From: Chengkuizengella axinellae
GTDB taxonomy: Bacteria > Bacillota > Bacilli > Paenibacillales > KCTC-33759
Assembly (NCBI RefSeq): GCF_030730905.1
Contig: NZ_JAVAMP010000002.1
Coordinates: forward strand, 729,482-793,481
Direction: 5' to 3'
DNA: 64,000 bases
The first letter of the stretch is position 1, and the number at the start of each line of letters is the position of its first letter. The notes beneath the pieces are model-generated. The model saw only the letters and a program-made list of their open reading frames with translations. It was not told where the DNA came from and did no database searches. This document shows positions 24,942-33,901 of this stretch, one piece after another. The position numbers and the translations under genes were made by a program.

Positions 24942-25709
24942 TTATTCTTTAATTGCCATGACTCGAATCCGTTTATAATCTGCAATCCAAGAATGGTTTT
25001 TAAATAATTTAGGCTTTAATATATCCACGATTTCAACGTAAGCATCCTGTTTTTCTGATGGTGTAAAGTGCTGAAAAAAATCATCTGAAAATATGTCCAG
25101 CCAATGTACCAAACCTCGCTCGCCATCTTCTAAAGGGGTTGGACGTTCAAAATGAATACAATAAGTAACTCTAAAACCATGGGCCTCAAGCAAACTTGTA
25201 TATTCACCTATACTGGGAAAGTAAAAAGGGTCTAGTTTCTCCGCATTTATTCCGTACCTCTGATTCAATACTGTTTTTATCGTCTTCATGATCTGTCCAA
25301 CATTTCCCTTGCCACCAAATTCTGCTACAAAACGTCCACCTGATGTTAAGGACTGAGATATAGCACTAACAACATTCGGAGCATTTTTAATCCAATGTAG
25401 AGCAGCATTTGAGAAAACAACATCATAACATTCGTTGGTTTGAAAAGTTGCAGCATTGTCCACTGAGAATTTCAGGTCTGGATATTTTTCTCTCGCTTTA
25501 TGAATCATAGATTCTGATAAATCCATTCCTTTGACTTCTGCTCCGGACTTTGAAATTTCATAAGTAAGATCTCCTGTGCCACAGCCTAAATCAAGAATCT
25601 TTTCCTCTTTTTTTGCGTTTAAAAGCTTAAGAACACCGTTGCCAAATTGTGAAACAAAATGATGTTTATCGTCATATAGATTGGAATCCCACTCATTTAT
25701 AGATTGCAT
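24942..25709 (-). CDS. Class I methyltransferase (trans-aconitate methyltransferase-like)
   Basis: The 255-residue product has the SAM loop ILDLGCGTGDLTYEI (about 38-52), the acidic VKGMDLSESMI, and the YDVVFSNAALHWIKNAP motif that is characteristic of the Tam/UbiE-like group with the HW pair. Length matches trans-aconitate 2-methyltransferase-like proteins. The real acceptor may differ. GGGATGG precedes the ATG. It appears to be a single-gene unit. Confidence 0.8.
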   Translation of the reverse strand: MQSINEWDSNLYDDKHHFVSQFGNGVLKLLNAKKEEKILDLGCGTGDLTYEISKSGAEVKGMDLSESMIHKAREKYPDLKFSVDNAATFQTNECYDVVFSNAALHWIKNAPNVVSAISQSLTSGGRFVAEFGGKGNVGQIMKTIKTVLNQRYGINAEKLDPFYFPSIGEYTSLLEAHGFRVTYCIHFERPTPLEDGERGLVHWLDIFSDDFFQHFTPSEKQDAYVEIVDILKPKLFKNHSWIADYKRIRVMAIKE

Positions 25710-25818
25710 TGTAAATCCATCCCTTTCAATTTATGTTAGTTTAACATGAAAAAGAGTGATAAGAGAAAGATATAAAAACTATAAAGATGATAGGTAAAAT
25801 CTATTACGATGGATTCGT

Positions 25819-26658
25819 TTATTTATATAACGTTTTTAAAACGATTTTCTCCCACAGTCGCCACGGCAGGATACTTTTTACAAAATGATTTAATTTCACA
25901 CCTTTTCCAACAGCATAACGAAGCTTAGGGTGTGGAGTATTTGCAGCAAAAGTGATGAGCTTAGCTACATCTGTTGGATTTCCTAAGTTTTTTTCCTCAT
26001 TTGTAAGCCTGGTTTGTATTTTTTCCATGAACGGTTTGTATGAGGAGTTGTGTAATAAAGTTTCAGCATCAGTTAAGCTGCTGCTCCAAATATTCGTAGC
26101 ATATGATCCGGGTTCTATTAAAATCACATCGATGCCGAAAGGTTTTAATTCCAACCGAAGAGATTCACAAAAACCTTCAATGGCATGTTTGGATGCCACA
26201 TATGCTGACAATGCAGGGAACCCTATTAATCCAGAAACACTGCTTAGATTAATGATGCGTCCTGATTTTTGTTTTTTCATGAAAGGAATGACAGCTTGGG
26301 ATATAGAGATAACGCCTAAAACATTGGTTTCAAATTGCGCTCTATATTGTTCAATCGTTACATCCTCAGCAAAACCGCCTTGAGCAAACCCAGCATTATT
26401 AACAAGGAGCTGGATATGACGATAGTGCTCTAATTTATTTTGAAATTGTACTATATCTTCCTGGGATGTCACATCTAATTGTAAAAAATCCACTTTATCT
26501 CGCAAGTGATGTTTGATTAATTCATTTTGTAAAACCTCTGCTTTTTCTAAATTCCGCATAGTGGCAATAACATGATAACCTGATTTAGCAAGTTCCAATA
26601 CAGTCAATAAACCAAATCCACTGGAAGCACCTGTTACAATCGCTTGTTTAACATTCAC
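25819..26658 (-). CDS. Short-chain dehydrogenase/reductase
   Basis: I start at the GTG at 26658, since AGAGGTG lies 6 bases ahead and an earlier GTG overlaps that site. The 279-residue product has the classical SDR elements: cofactor loop TGASSGFG near the start, NNAG in LLVNNAGFAQGG, the catalytic Ser in INLSSVSG and Tyr/Lys in YVASKHAIEGF. It is an NAD(P)-linked oxidoreductase of unknown substrate. A minus-strand terminator and a possible leader peptide lie in its 5' region, suggesting attenuation. Confidence 0.85.
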   Translation of the reverse strand: MNVKQAIVTGASSGFGLLTVLELAKSGYHVIATMRNLEKAEVLQNELIKHHLRDKVDFLQLDVTSQEDIVQFQNKLEHYRHIQLLVNNAGFAQGGFAEDVTIEQYRAQFETNVLGVISISQAVIPFMKKQKSGRIINLSSVSGLIGFPALSAYVASKHAIEGFCESLRLELKPFGIDVILIEPGSYATNIWSSSLTDAETLLHNSSYKPFMEKIQTRLTNEEKNLGNPTDVAKLITFAANTPHPKLRYAVGKGVKLNHFVKSILPWRLWEKIVLKTLYK

Positions 26659-26693
26659 TAAGTTCACCTCTTCATCCTAAGGAAGCAAAAAAA

Positions 26694-26727
26694 ACTCCCT
26701 TGATATTCTAAGGATATCATACGGGAG
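26694..26727 (-). terminator. Attenuator-like terminator before the SDR gene
   Basis: On the minus strand a stem pairing CTCCC with GGGAG and GATAT-type inner sequence with its complement is followed by TTTTTTTT, 36 bases before the SDR start codon. No gene lies upstream on that strand, so it fits a leader attenuator. Confidence 0.6.
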
Positions 26728-26737
26728 CTCAACAGCA

Positions 26738-26782
26738 CTATATTATATGCATTAAAAGGAGTAGATTAGTATCCTCTGACAT
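26738..26782 (-). CDS. Possible leader peptide of the SDR gene
   Basis: Read on the minus strand, a TTGGAG site precedes an ATG at 26782 and the frame MSEDTNLLLLMHII ends at TAG, 11 bases before the attenuator-like stem begins. A four-Leu run in a 14-residue peptide before a terminator is suggestive of ribosome-mediated attenuation. Short frames arise easily by chance, so this is tentative. Confidence 0.3.
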   Translation of the reverse strand: MSEDTNLLLLMHII

Positions 26783-27055
26783 TTATTTCTCCAATCAATA
26801 GTGAGACTTAATTTGATTTTTTACAGTGATCTGAGTTTAAGAAAGGGTGTATTATTATTATTTTTATCTATTATATATTATTCAGCAGATCATTGAATGG
26901 ATTGGACTCATGCGGAGATTAATCAAAAAAATGTGCCTTTTACAACATTGTAAACAATGTTCTTTTAAGGTACAATTCTACTAGAATATTTAGGTATAAA
27001 GTAATAGAAATGATGTATTTTTTACTTTAATGGAATTGAGATGGTGGTATAAGAT
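26783..27055. other. Intergenic region upstream of the PilX-like gene
   Basis: No gene is supported. A hairpin AACATTG-TAAA-CAATGTT (26944-26961) lies inside a longer imperfect stem (about 26934-26972). It may be an operator or leader structure for the divergent SDR and PilX-like genes. Confidence 0.35.
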
Positions 27056-28618
27056 ATGAATGATTTTAAAAATGAACAAGGTGCTGTTATTATATACGTT
27101 CTAATTATTTCAGCTTTTTTAATGCTTATTACACCTATCTTATTTGATATGATCTTATCGTCAAAGTCCATAGATGACAAAAATGAGGATTTAAAGCTTA
27201 TAACTTTATCAACAGTTAGTGGGATGGAGTCTTTTTTAGAATATATAGAAGATGTCAAAGATGATTTAGTTATTGTAGAAGAATTATATGAATTTGATGA
27301 AAATAGTGGACGAGAAGACCTTAGATATCATGGATACACGGGACAAGGTGGAATAGATATCTTATTGTCTGATGGTACATTGGCAAAATATATAATGGAT
27401 ATTGAGAAAGTAGAAACAGGGTCAGGTGATTCTCTTGAAACCTACTATGAAGTTTCAGTTTCAACAAGTATTGGAAGTGGAGCAGCAAAACAAGAGAAGA
27501 CCATTACTTATAAAATAAGTAGTGGAAGCAGTGGAGGAGATAATGGAGGAGACACAGGTGGAGACAATGGCGGGGATACTGGAGGAGGAAATGAAGAACC
27601 GAATATACCAGATGATGTAAATGATGATGTTGAAGAGAATGAGAATATAGGTTTGAAATACATTCTTGGTGAAGACAATAATGCGAAATTTCTAAAGCAA
27701 ACAGAATTCTGGTTTGATGTAGCAACGGACAATTATAGATTTGTTGAATATCATTATATTACTGATGACCATGATAACCGTACAGAAGAAGCACCTATAG
27801 GTACAAACAATTCAGTTTATTGCTATATAAATACAAGTATAGAATGTAGTGATGTAGATACAAATCATACAATTACTACTAGCGAAGGTAATTTAGGGAT
27901 TATTCAATATAAGATCGTCACACAGACGATAGAACAATTTCACGATGGAAAACAGCAGGAGTCTTTCTGGATTACACCATTTGGTGTATCGTTTAATAGT
28001 AGTAATGAAATCTATGTTTGGTTTACTCCTGATGAATTTATTAATGAAAGTGATCCAAATTTTAAATATGTTAAATTTCTTTCTGATATACCCGGTGATA
28101 ACAATAGCTCAGTAACTTTAGATTACAATGATAATACAGGTAAATATGATGCTACTATACCTTTAGAAGAGCCTATTAATCGATTAGATTATCAATTCAA
28201 ATTTGAACGAATTGGTATTGATAAAATTTACAATACTCAATCAATCGATATTCCTGTTCATGGGGTTGAGCTTAGTGAAGATAAAAAAGAAGCTATAATA
28301 TGGTATGTTCCAGATGATAACAATCTTACAAAGTATAATAGAGTGTATATTGAGAGCATTTTACCTAGGCAAGATCCGTTGGATTTGACCTATAATGATG
28401 AGAAGAGTAGGTTTGAAGAGGAATATACACTCCCACCAATTAGTGTTGATGGTGTTACAATAGATCAGCCAATTTCGTTAATTCAATACTATATTGTGAT
28501 TGATAAAAATAATAATGACAATATTAATGAAAATAGAATCGAAAGAGGTTATTGGAATACATTTTGGGATCCTGATCTATCAAATCGAGAAACGATCTTT
28601 TTTGAAAGAATTAACTAA
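27056..28618 (+). CDS. PilX-like pilus-associated protein with tandem beta-sandwich modules
   Basis: The 520-residue product starts with the PilX N-terminal pattern NEQGAVIIYVLIISAFLML, a hydrophobic helix like those of minor pilins but without the Glu5 of true prepilins. A strand-rich region follows, then a Gly/Asp linker (about 163-180) and at least two similar beta-sandwich modules (about 317-410 and 411-505). These share WFTPDE/WYVPDD starts and LDYNDNTGKY/LTYNDEKSRF cores. A pilus-tip or adhesive role is inferred from the position next to prepilins and the T4P operon. Confidence 0.65.
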   Translation: MNDFKNEQGAVIIYVLIISAFLMLITPILFDMILSSKSIDDKNEDLKLITLSTVSGMESFLEYIEDVKDDLVIVEELYEFDENSGREDLRYHGYTGQGGIDILLSDGTLAKYIMDIEKVETGSGDSLETYYEVSVSTSIGSGAAKQEKTITYKISSGSSGGDNGGDTGGDNGGDTGGGNEEPNIPDDVNDDVEENENIGLKYILGEDNNAKFLKQTEFWFDVATDNYRFVEYHYITDDHDNRTEEAPIGTNNSVYCYINTSIECSDVDTNHTITTSEGNLGIIQYKIVTQTIEQFHDGKQQESFWITPFGVSFNSSNEIYVWFTPDEFINESDPNFKYVKFLSDIPGDNNSSVTLDYNDNTGKYDATIPLEEPINRLDYQFKFERIGIDKIYNTQSIDIPVHGVELSEDKKEAIIWYVPDDNNLTKYNRVYIESILPRQDPLDLTYNDEKSRFEEEYTLPPISVDGVTIDQPISLIQYYIVIDKNNNDNINENRIERGYWNTFWDPDLSNRETIFFERIN

Positions 28619-28620
28619 AA

Positions 28621-28637
28621 AAAGCCCCTTGGGCTTT
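28621..28637. terminator. Bidirectional terminator between pilus gene blocks
   Basis: AAAGCCC-CTT-GGGCTTT is flanked by A and T runs and lies just after the PilX-like stop and before the convergent prepilin stop. Confidence 0.88.
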
Positions 28638-28651
28638 TTTTATCTTTTGTA

Positions 28652-29161
28652 TTAAAATTCAAATAACTTTATAGAAGTATTTTTTATTACATGTTCAAAT
28701 TCAACTGTAAAGTCTATTAAGTTTCCTGACTTAGACACTTGAAAATCTTCCACTTTATCAGCTAATAACATTTCGGAAGTATAAACTGTGTCTGACAAAT
28801 CATCTGAATGAAATGCTTCATCAGAAATATTCAATTCATATAGAATCAGGTATCCATTCTCAAATTTAAATGATTTATAATGATAATTCCCTGAGCCTTC
28901 ACCTGTTTTTACTCGCACTTCCTCTGTATATAGATTATTGTTTTTGGTAAAAATATCTATAGAGTCAGTGACATATTTAGAAATGGTAGTCATTGTTAGT
29001 TCAGCATTAGCATCGTTGGAATATTTTTCGATGGAATTTTCCCAAAATAAATGACTAGAGTAAAATAACATGATGCCTAAAGTAGCAATGACAGAAATTA
29101 GAACGATTCCAGCTAGCAATTCAACTAATGTAAAACCTTCATTTTTTTTGATCCATTTCAT
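28652..29161 (-). CDS. Type IV prepilin-like protein (PilW/ComGF-like)
   Basis: The 169-residue product has a short leader MKWIKKNEG and the class III signal GFTLVELLAGIVLISVIATLG with the Glu5 needed for cleavage and assembly. A strand-rich C-terminal domain follows, of the size seen in minor pilins. The prepilin peptidase at 34363 is the likely processing enzyme. It is 6 bases after the other prepilin and so in the same operon, transcribed away from pilB. The ATG follows GGGAGG. Confidence 0.75.
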   Translation of the reverse strand: MKWIKKNEGFTLVELLAGIVLISVIATLGIMLFYSSHLFWENSIEKYSNDANAELTMTTISKYVTDSIDIFTKNNNLYTEEVRVKTGEGSGNYHYKSFKFENGYLILYELNISDEAFHSDDLSDTVYTSEMLLADKVEDFQVSKSGNLIDFTVEFEHVIKNTSIKLFEF

Positions 29162-29167
29162 AATCTG

Positions 29168-29587
29168 TTATTCCTCCCAAGAAACATTCACAGTTGCAAT
29201 CTGGGTACTGTTATTGTAAAGAAATGTAAACATTGTCACTTCAGTTGAGGAATCACTTCCAGTCAAATTTAATTTATAACCTTCACCAATGTTTCTTAAA
29301 TCTATAGAGTCTATATTAATTTTATAAGAATACTCAGTTTTATTCATTTCAAATTCACCATTTGTTTCAAAATCATTGTTATTTCTTAATTCATTTAATA
29401 TCTTCTCAGCAACTTGAAGAGCATCTGTTTTATGATCCTGCTTGATGTCTGTTTTAAGGTAGATTTGAGACATGGTTGCAAAGGTGACAAGAACGATGGA
29501 GATTATGGCTATAGACCCAATGATTTCAATTATACTTAGGCCATTTTGACTACTAGTAAATTTCTTGAACCACATTTTGAAATTCAT
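29168..29587 (-). CDS. Type IV prepilin-like protein (PilV-like)
   Basis: The 139-residue product has a leader of about 16 residues ending SQNG, then LSIIEIIGSIAIISIVLVTF with Glu5, typical of PilV/GspI-type minor pilins. The DALQVAEKILNELRNN segment after the helix also fits PilV-like proteins. It is first in a two-gene minus-strand operon with the PilW-like gene. Together they probably prime or cap the pilus built by the rightward block. Confidence 0.75.
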   Translation of the reverse strand: MNFKMWFKKFTSSQNGLSIIEIIGSIAIISIVLVTFATMSQIYLKTDIKQDHKTDALQVAEKILNELRNNNDFETNGEFEMNKTEYSYKINIDSIDLRNIGEGYKLNLTGSDSSTEVTMFTFLYNNSTQIATVNVSWEE

Positions 29588-29839
29588 AATTTAGCCTCAT
29601 TCCTCTAAAACTAACTTTATTGTAATCGAATCGCTAACTACTATAATATAAGAAAAACAAGCAAGAATCTATCTAAAATCTAACTAGATAAAAAAAATGT
29701 AACATTTATTGTAACTTAAGGCCACAAAATTGCTAATTTATGATATACTAATCCAAATAGGACTTTATTCCCTATTTTTCGTCAAGATTAGTAAATAATA
29801 CCCATAATATTGAATATCATTCAAGTTATATTTTTCTAG
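29588..29839. other. Divergent promoter region between prepilin and pilB blocks
   Basis: About 250 AT-rich bases without a gene. I see no c-di-GMP riboswitch core. The pilB promoter sits at the right end of the gap. Confidence 0.5.
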
Positions 29840-29867
29840 TTGATTTATTTAGGATACCTAATATAAT
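29840..29867 (+). promoter_or_regulatory. pilB operon promoter
   Basis: TTGATT (29840-29845) and TATAAT (29862-29867) are separated by 16 bases, about 40 bases before the pilB start codon. Confidence 0.6.
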
Positions 29868-29906
29868 AAAGTGTGCACTAACATTGATCAGGGAGTAGAA
29901 GCGTTT

Positions 29907-31574
29907 ATGGCAGTTACTAAAAAAAGGCTTGGAGATTTGTTGGTAGATTCAGGATTGATCACGAGTGATCAGCTTACTCAAACACTCAGTGATCAAAAAA
30001 ATTCTAACCTTAAACTGGGAGATTTATTAATACAAAAAGGAATTATTACTGAACAGCAGTTGATCCAAGCATTAGAATTCCAGTTAGGTATTCCTCACAT
30101 TACTCTAGCTACATATGAAATTGACATGAAATTAGTAAATATCATATCTGAGCAAATTGCAAAGAAATATCAAGTCATTCCAATTCGAAAAAGTGGAAAA
30201 AAACTTCTAGTAGCCATGGTTGATCCGTTGGATTTTTTCGCAATTGAGGATCTGAGTTTGCTAACGGGTTTTATAATTGAGCCTGCGTTAATTACTAAGG
30301 ATGAATTACAAAGTGCGATTGCAAGTTTATATGGTTTACATGAATCTATGAATCAAGTTATCAACGACGTGAAGAATGATACGGAAGAGATTGATGAAAG
30401 TGAAATTACAGATAAAGACTCGCCTGTTGTTAGATTAGTAAATGAAATGTTAGAGCAGGCCGTTCAGCTTCGTGTTAGTGATATCCATGTTGATCCCATG
30501 GAAAACCGTATTTTGATTCGTTATCGAATTGATGGTGCATTACGAACTGAAAGAATCTTACCTAAAAGTGTACAAGGCATTTTGATAGCAAGATTAAAAA
30601 TTATGGCGAATTTAAACATCGCTGAACGAAGGCATCCTCAAGATGGTCGAATAATGATCAATCTGGATTTTAAAAAGATAGATATTAGAGTAGCTACATT
30701 ACCAACTATACATGGTGAAAAAGTTGTACTTCGGATTTTAGATTTAAGCCATAGTGTGAAGGAAATAAATAATTTAAATTTGAATGAAAATAATCTAAAG
30801 ATTTTTAGAGAAATGTTAGATCGTCCACATGGGATGGTTTTAGTCACAGGTCCTACTGGAAGTGGAAAAACAACAACGTTGTACTCAGCATTGCAACATT
30901 TAAATCATGATGAAACTAACATCATTACAATTGAGGATCCAGTCGAATACCAATTAGAAGGAATAAACCAAGTCCAAGTGAGTTCACAAACTGGTTTATC
31001 CTTTAGCAAAGGGTTACGTTCTATTCTAAGACAAGATCCAAACATTGTGATGGTAGGAGAAATTAGAGACATTGAAACTATAGATATCTCCATTCGTGCT
31101 TCACTTACTGGACATTTGGTTTTTTCAACAATACATACAAATAGTGCGATTAGTACAATTACTCGTTTAAGAGAAATGGGCGTAGAACCTTATTTGATAT
31201 CTTCTTCTTTAATCGGTATCGTTTCACAGCGACTAGTAAGACAAATTTGTCAACACTGTAAAGTTGCATATGAGCCTAGTGAACAGGAAAGCATTTTTTT
31301 ATCAAAGCATGGTTTAGCGCTCAATGTTCTTTATAAGGGAAAAGGCTGCGGTGTATGTAATCGAAGTGGATATCGAGGTAGAATCGGGATTCACGAAATT
31401 TTGTGGATTGATCATCGCATGAGAACCTTAATTTTGGAAAATGCAACATCTGAACAATTTGAAAACTGGGCATCAGAGAATGGGTTTGTATCTATTTTTG
31501 AAGATGGATTGCAAAAAGTAAACCAAGGGTTCACTACTTTACAGGAAGTCATAAAGGAAGTTTCTATGGATTGA
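29907..31574 (+). CDS. pilB: Type IV pilus assembly ATPase PilB
   Basis: The start is ATG 29907 after GGGAG. The 555-residue product has an N-terminal MshEN domain with two 24-residue motifs (residues 7-30 and 36-59). The first matches the c-di-GMP-binding consensus exactly, and the second differs by Lys for Arg. The GspE ATPase core follows with Walker A GPTGSGKTTTL, the Asp box and Walker B DPNIVMVGEIRD, then a zinc-type CQHC...CGVC pair near the C-terminus. It powers pilus extension at the inner face of the membrane. Confidence 0.93.
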   Translation: MAVTKKRLGDLLVDSGLITSDQLTQTLSDQKNSNLKLGDLLIQKGIITEQQLIQALEFQLGIPHITLATYEIDMKLVNIISEQIAKKYQVIPIRKSGKKLLVAMVDPLDFFAIEDLSLLTGFIIEPALITKDELQSAIASLYGLHESMNQVINDVKNDTEEIDESEITDKDSPVVRLVNEMLEQAVQLRVSDIHVDPMENRILIRYRIDGALRTERILPKSVQGILIARLKIMANLNIAERRHPQDGRIMINLDFKKIDIRVATLPTIHGEKVVLRILDLSHSVKEINNLNLNENNLKIFREMLDRPHGMVLVTGPTGSGKTTTLYSALQHLNHDETNIITIEDPVEYQLEGINQVQVSSQTGLSFSKGLRSILRQDPNIVMVGEIRDIETIDISIRASLTGHLVFSTIHTNSAISTITRLREMGVEPYLISSSLIGIVSQRLVRQICQHCKVAYEPSEQESIFLSKHGLALNVLYKGKGCGVCNRSGYRGRIGIHEILWIDHRMRTLILENATSEQFENWASENGFVSIFEDGLQKVNQGFTTLQEVIKEVSMD

Positions 31575-31604
31575 CCTACTTCTATTAAAGAAAGGAGTAT
31601 TAAG

Positions 31605-32678
31605 ATGAGTGAGGATATTAAAAGAGAATTTGAAGTATTATTAAAAAATGCTTTTGAATCAGGCGCGTCTGATCTTCACTTGTCGGTTAGATCACCACCA
31701 ATTATGCGTGTAAACGGGGTGCTAAAACCGCTGGATACATCTTTGCTTGAACCATCACAAACAGAAGCTTTTGCCAAATCCATTTTAACAAAAACTCTAT
31801 ACGTATCTTTTGAACAAAATGGTGAGGTTGATTTTTCTATCAGTGTACCTGGAATATCCCGGTTTAGAGTGAATGTATATCGACAGAGGAATTCAGTAAG
31901 TATTGCAGCAAGAATTGTTCCGACTACAATTCCGTCACTTGAGGAGTTAGATCTACCTTTAGTATTATCAGATCTATCTAAAAAAAATCATGGTCTAGTG
32001 TTAGTGACAGGACCAACTGGTAGTGGTAAATCAACCACTCTAGCGGCAATGATTAATTATATTAATCAGAACGAACGTAAACATATCATTACGTTAGAGG
32101 ACCCGATTGAATACCTGCACTCACATGGGAAAAGCATTATTGACCAACGAGAAATTGGTTCGGATACGATGAATTTTACAACTGGATTACGAGCAGCTCT
32201 AAGACAAGATCCCGATGTTCTTTTAGTTGGTGAAATGAGAGATCCTGAAACGATTAGTACAGCCATTACAGCAGCTGAAACTGGACATCTTGTTTTAGCT
32301 ACCTTACATACCATCGATGCAATGCAAACGATAGATCGTATTGTTGATTCATTCCCTGGCTCTCAGCAAGCACAAATTCGAATTCAACTTTCTCTAGTGT
32401 TAGAAGGGGTAGTGTCCCAACGACTATTAACCAATAAATCGGGGCAAGGAAGAATTTGTGCAACGGAGGTATTAATGAATACCCATGCAGTTGCAAACCT
32501 GATTCGTAATGAAAAAGTGCATCAACTGAAAAGTATTATGCAAACTAACGCCATGTTAGGCATGCATACGATGGAAATGAGTCTGAAGGAACTACTTAGA
32601 AAAAATCAAATAGATGAAAAAACAGCTAAAACATACCTCTCGGAGGGAACAGGACAGGATGCCTCAATACACTTATAA
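31605..32678 (+). CDS. pilT: Pilus retraction ATPase PilT
   Basis: The 357-residue product has an N-terminal PAS-like part (ASDLHLSVRSPPIMRVNG), Walker A GPTGSGKSTTL near residue 135, the Walker B region DPDVLLVGEMRD and the HLVLATLHT motif. The length matches PilT, the ATPase that pulls pili back for twitching or DNA uptake. A dedicated PilT argues for a true type IV pilus rather than a ComG-type pseudopilus. It ends 20 bases inside pilC. Confidence 0.93.
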   Translation: MSEDIKREFEVLLKNAFESGASDLHLSVRSPPIMRVNGVLKPLDTSLLEPSQTEAFAKSILTKTLYVSFEQNGEVDFSISVPGISRFRVNVYRQRNSVSIAARIVPTTIPSLEELDLPLVLSDLSKKNHGLVLVTGPTGSGKSTTLAAMINYINQNERKHIITLEDPIEYLHSHGKSIIDQREIGSDTMNFTTGLRAALRQDPDVLLVGEMRDPETISTAITAAETGHLVLATLHTIDAMQTIDRIVDSFPGSQQAQIRIQLSLVLEGVVSQRLLTNKSGQGRICATEVLMNTHAVANLIRNEKVHQLKSIMQTNAMLGMHTMEMSLKELLRKNQIDEKTAKTYLSEGTGQDASIHL

Positions 32679-33867
32679 ATGTAAAGATCTACAGGGCAAA
32701 AAACATAAAGGACAAATAAACGCACCTGACAAAACAACAGCGATGACAGAGCTGAAAAAACAAAAATGGATTGTTTATTCTTTAAAAGAATATAACCCAA
32801 CACTATGGTCAACAGAAATTTACTTTGGAAATCCAGTGAAAAATAAACATTTTATCATATTCTGCAGACAGCTTTCTGCGCTAACACGAGCAGGGGTTTC
32901 CATTGTAGAGTCCATTCGAGTTTTGGCTGAACAAACAGAAAGCAAACCGTTAAAAAAAGCATTAACATCTGTTTCAGCATCTATGTTAAAAGGGAACTCT
33001 TTTTCTCATTCAGCATCTGAGTATAAACAAATCTTCCCACCGATTTTTATTAATATGATTCGTGCTGGGGAAGAATCAGGGAATATGGAGGATACATTAG
33101 ATCGGTTAGCTACTTATTTTGAAAAAGCACATTATACAAAAGAAAAAGTGAAGTCCGCTATGATGTATCCAATGATCGTGGGTTTGATCTCGGTTATTGT
33201 TATCATTTATCTGATGAATTTTGTCGTTCCAAGATTTGTAGGTGTATTTGAAGATCTAGGAACTGAATTACCTCTGATCACTAAACTAGTAATTTCTACT
33301 AGTGATAGTATGCAAGCACAATGGTATTTTTGGTTGATAGGTATTATTGTGATAGTGGTAGGATTTCAATTATTTAAGAGATCTAAACTTGGAAGTTATA
33401 TATTGGATTATGTAAAGTTAAAAATGCCTGTGTTTGGAATGCTGAATCAGAAATCGATGATTGCACAAATGTCTAGGACATTATCATCATTGTACGCTAG
33501 TTCAGTTCCTGTATTGCAATCCCTTACTATTGTTGAGAGAGTGGTAGATAACAAAGTGATAGGCAACGTTTTGAATGAATCCAAAGATTCATTACGAAAA
33601 GGTTTACCATTATCAGAGCCCTTAAAAAAATCCTGGGTGTTCCCACCCTTAGTAACACAGATGATTGCAATAGGAGAAGAAACAGGTACATTAGATGAAA
33701 TGTTAGGAAAAGTGGCTGAATTCTATGAAAAAGATGTAGAAAATCTAGTAGACAGATTGAAGTCTTTATTAGAACCGTTGTTAATTTTAATGTTAACCGG
33801 TGTAGTAGGCACAATTATAGCCGCTATATTAATCCCGATGTTATCTATTTATTCTAATTTAGGATAA
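32659..33867 (+). CDS. pilC: Type IV pilus inner membrane platform protein PilC
   Basis: I start at ATG 32659, which has GGAGG and AGGACAGG ahead and gives the typical MPQYTYKCKDLQG opening. The 403-residue product holds two GspF domains with the FCRQLSALTRAGVSIVES motif and the repeated RAGEESGNMEDTL and AIGEETGTLDEML motifs, plus three membrane helices. It anchors the pilus machine in the membrane and engages PilB and PilT. The 20-base overlap with pilT implies coupled translation. Confidence 0.92.
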   Translation: MPQYTYKCKDLQGKKHKGQINAPDKTTAMTELKKQKWIVYSLKEYNPTLWSTEIYFGNPVKNKHFIIFCRQLSALTRAGVSIVESIRVLAEQTESKPLKKALTSVSASMLKGNSFSHSASEYKQIFPPIFINMIRAGEESGNMEDTLDRLATYFEKAHYTKEKVKSAMMYPMIVGLISVIVIIYLMNFVVPRFVGVFEDLGTELPLITKLVISTSDSMQAQWYFWLIGIIVIVVGFQLFKRSKLGSYILDYVKLKMPVFGMLNQKSMIAQMSRTLSSLYASSVPVLQSLTIVERVVDNKVIGNVLNESKDSLRKGLPLSEPLKKSWVFPPLVTQMIAIGEETGTLDEMLGKVAEFYEKDVENLVDRLKSLLEPLLILMLTGVVGTIIAAILIPMLSIYSNLG

Positions 33868-33901
33868 ATAATATAAAAATTATTTTTTAGGAGTGTTAAA
33901 A

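Noticed and set aside
27504..27732. Minus-strand frames opposite the Gly/Asp linker
   Set aside because: They are His/Leu/Pro-rich shadows of the GGAGGA-type repeats.
29588..29906. c-di-GMP riboswitch ahead of pilB
   Set aside because: I looked for the GEMM core sequences and the paired stems and did not find them.
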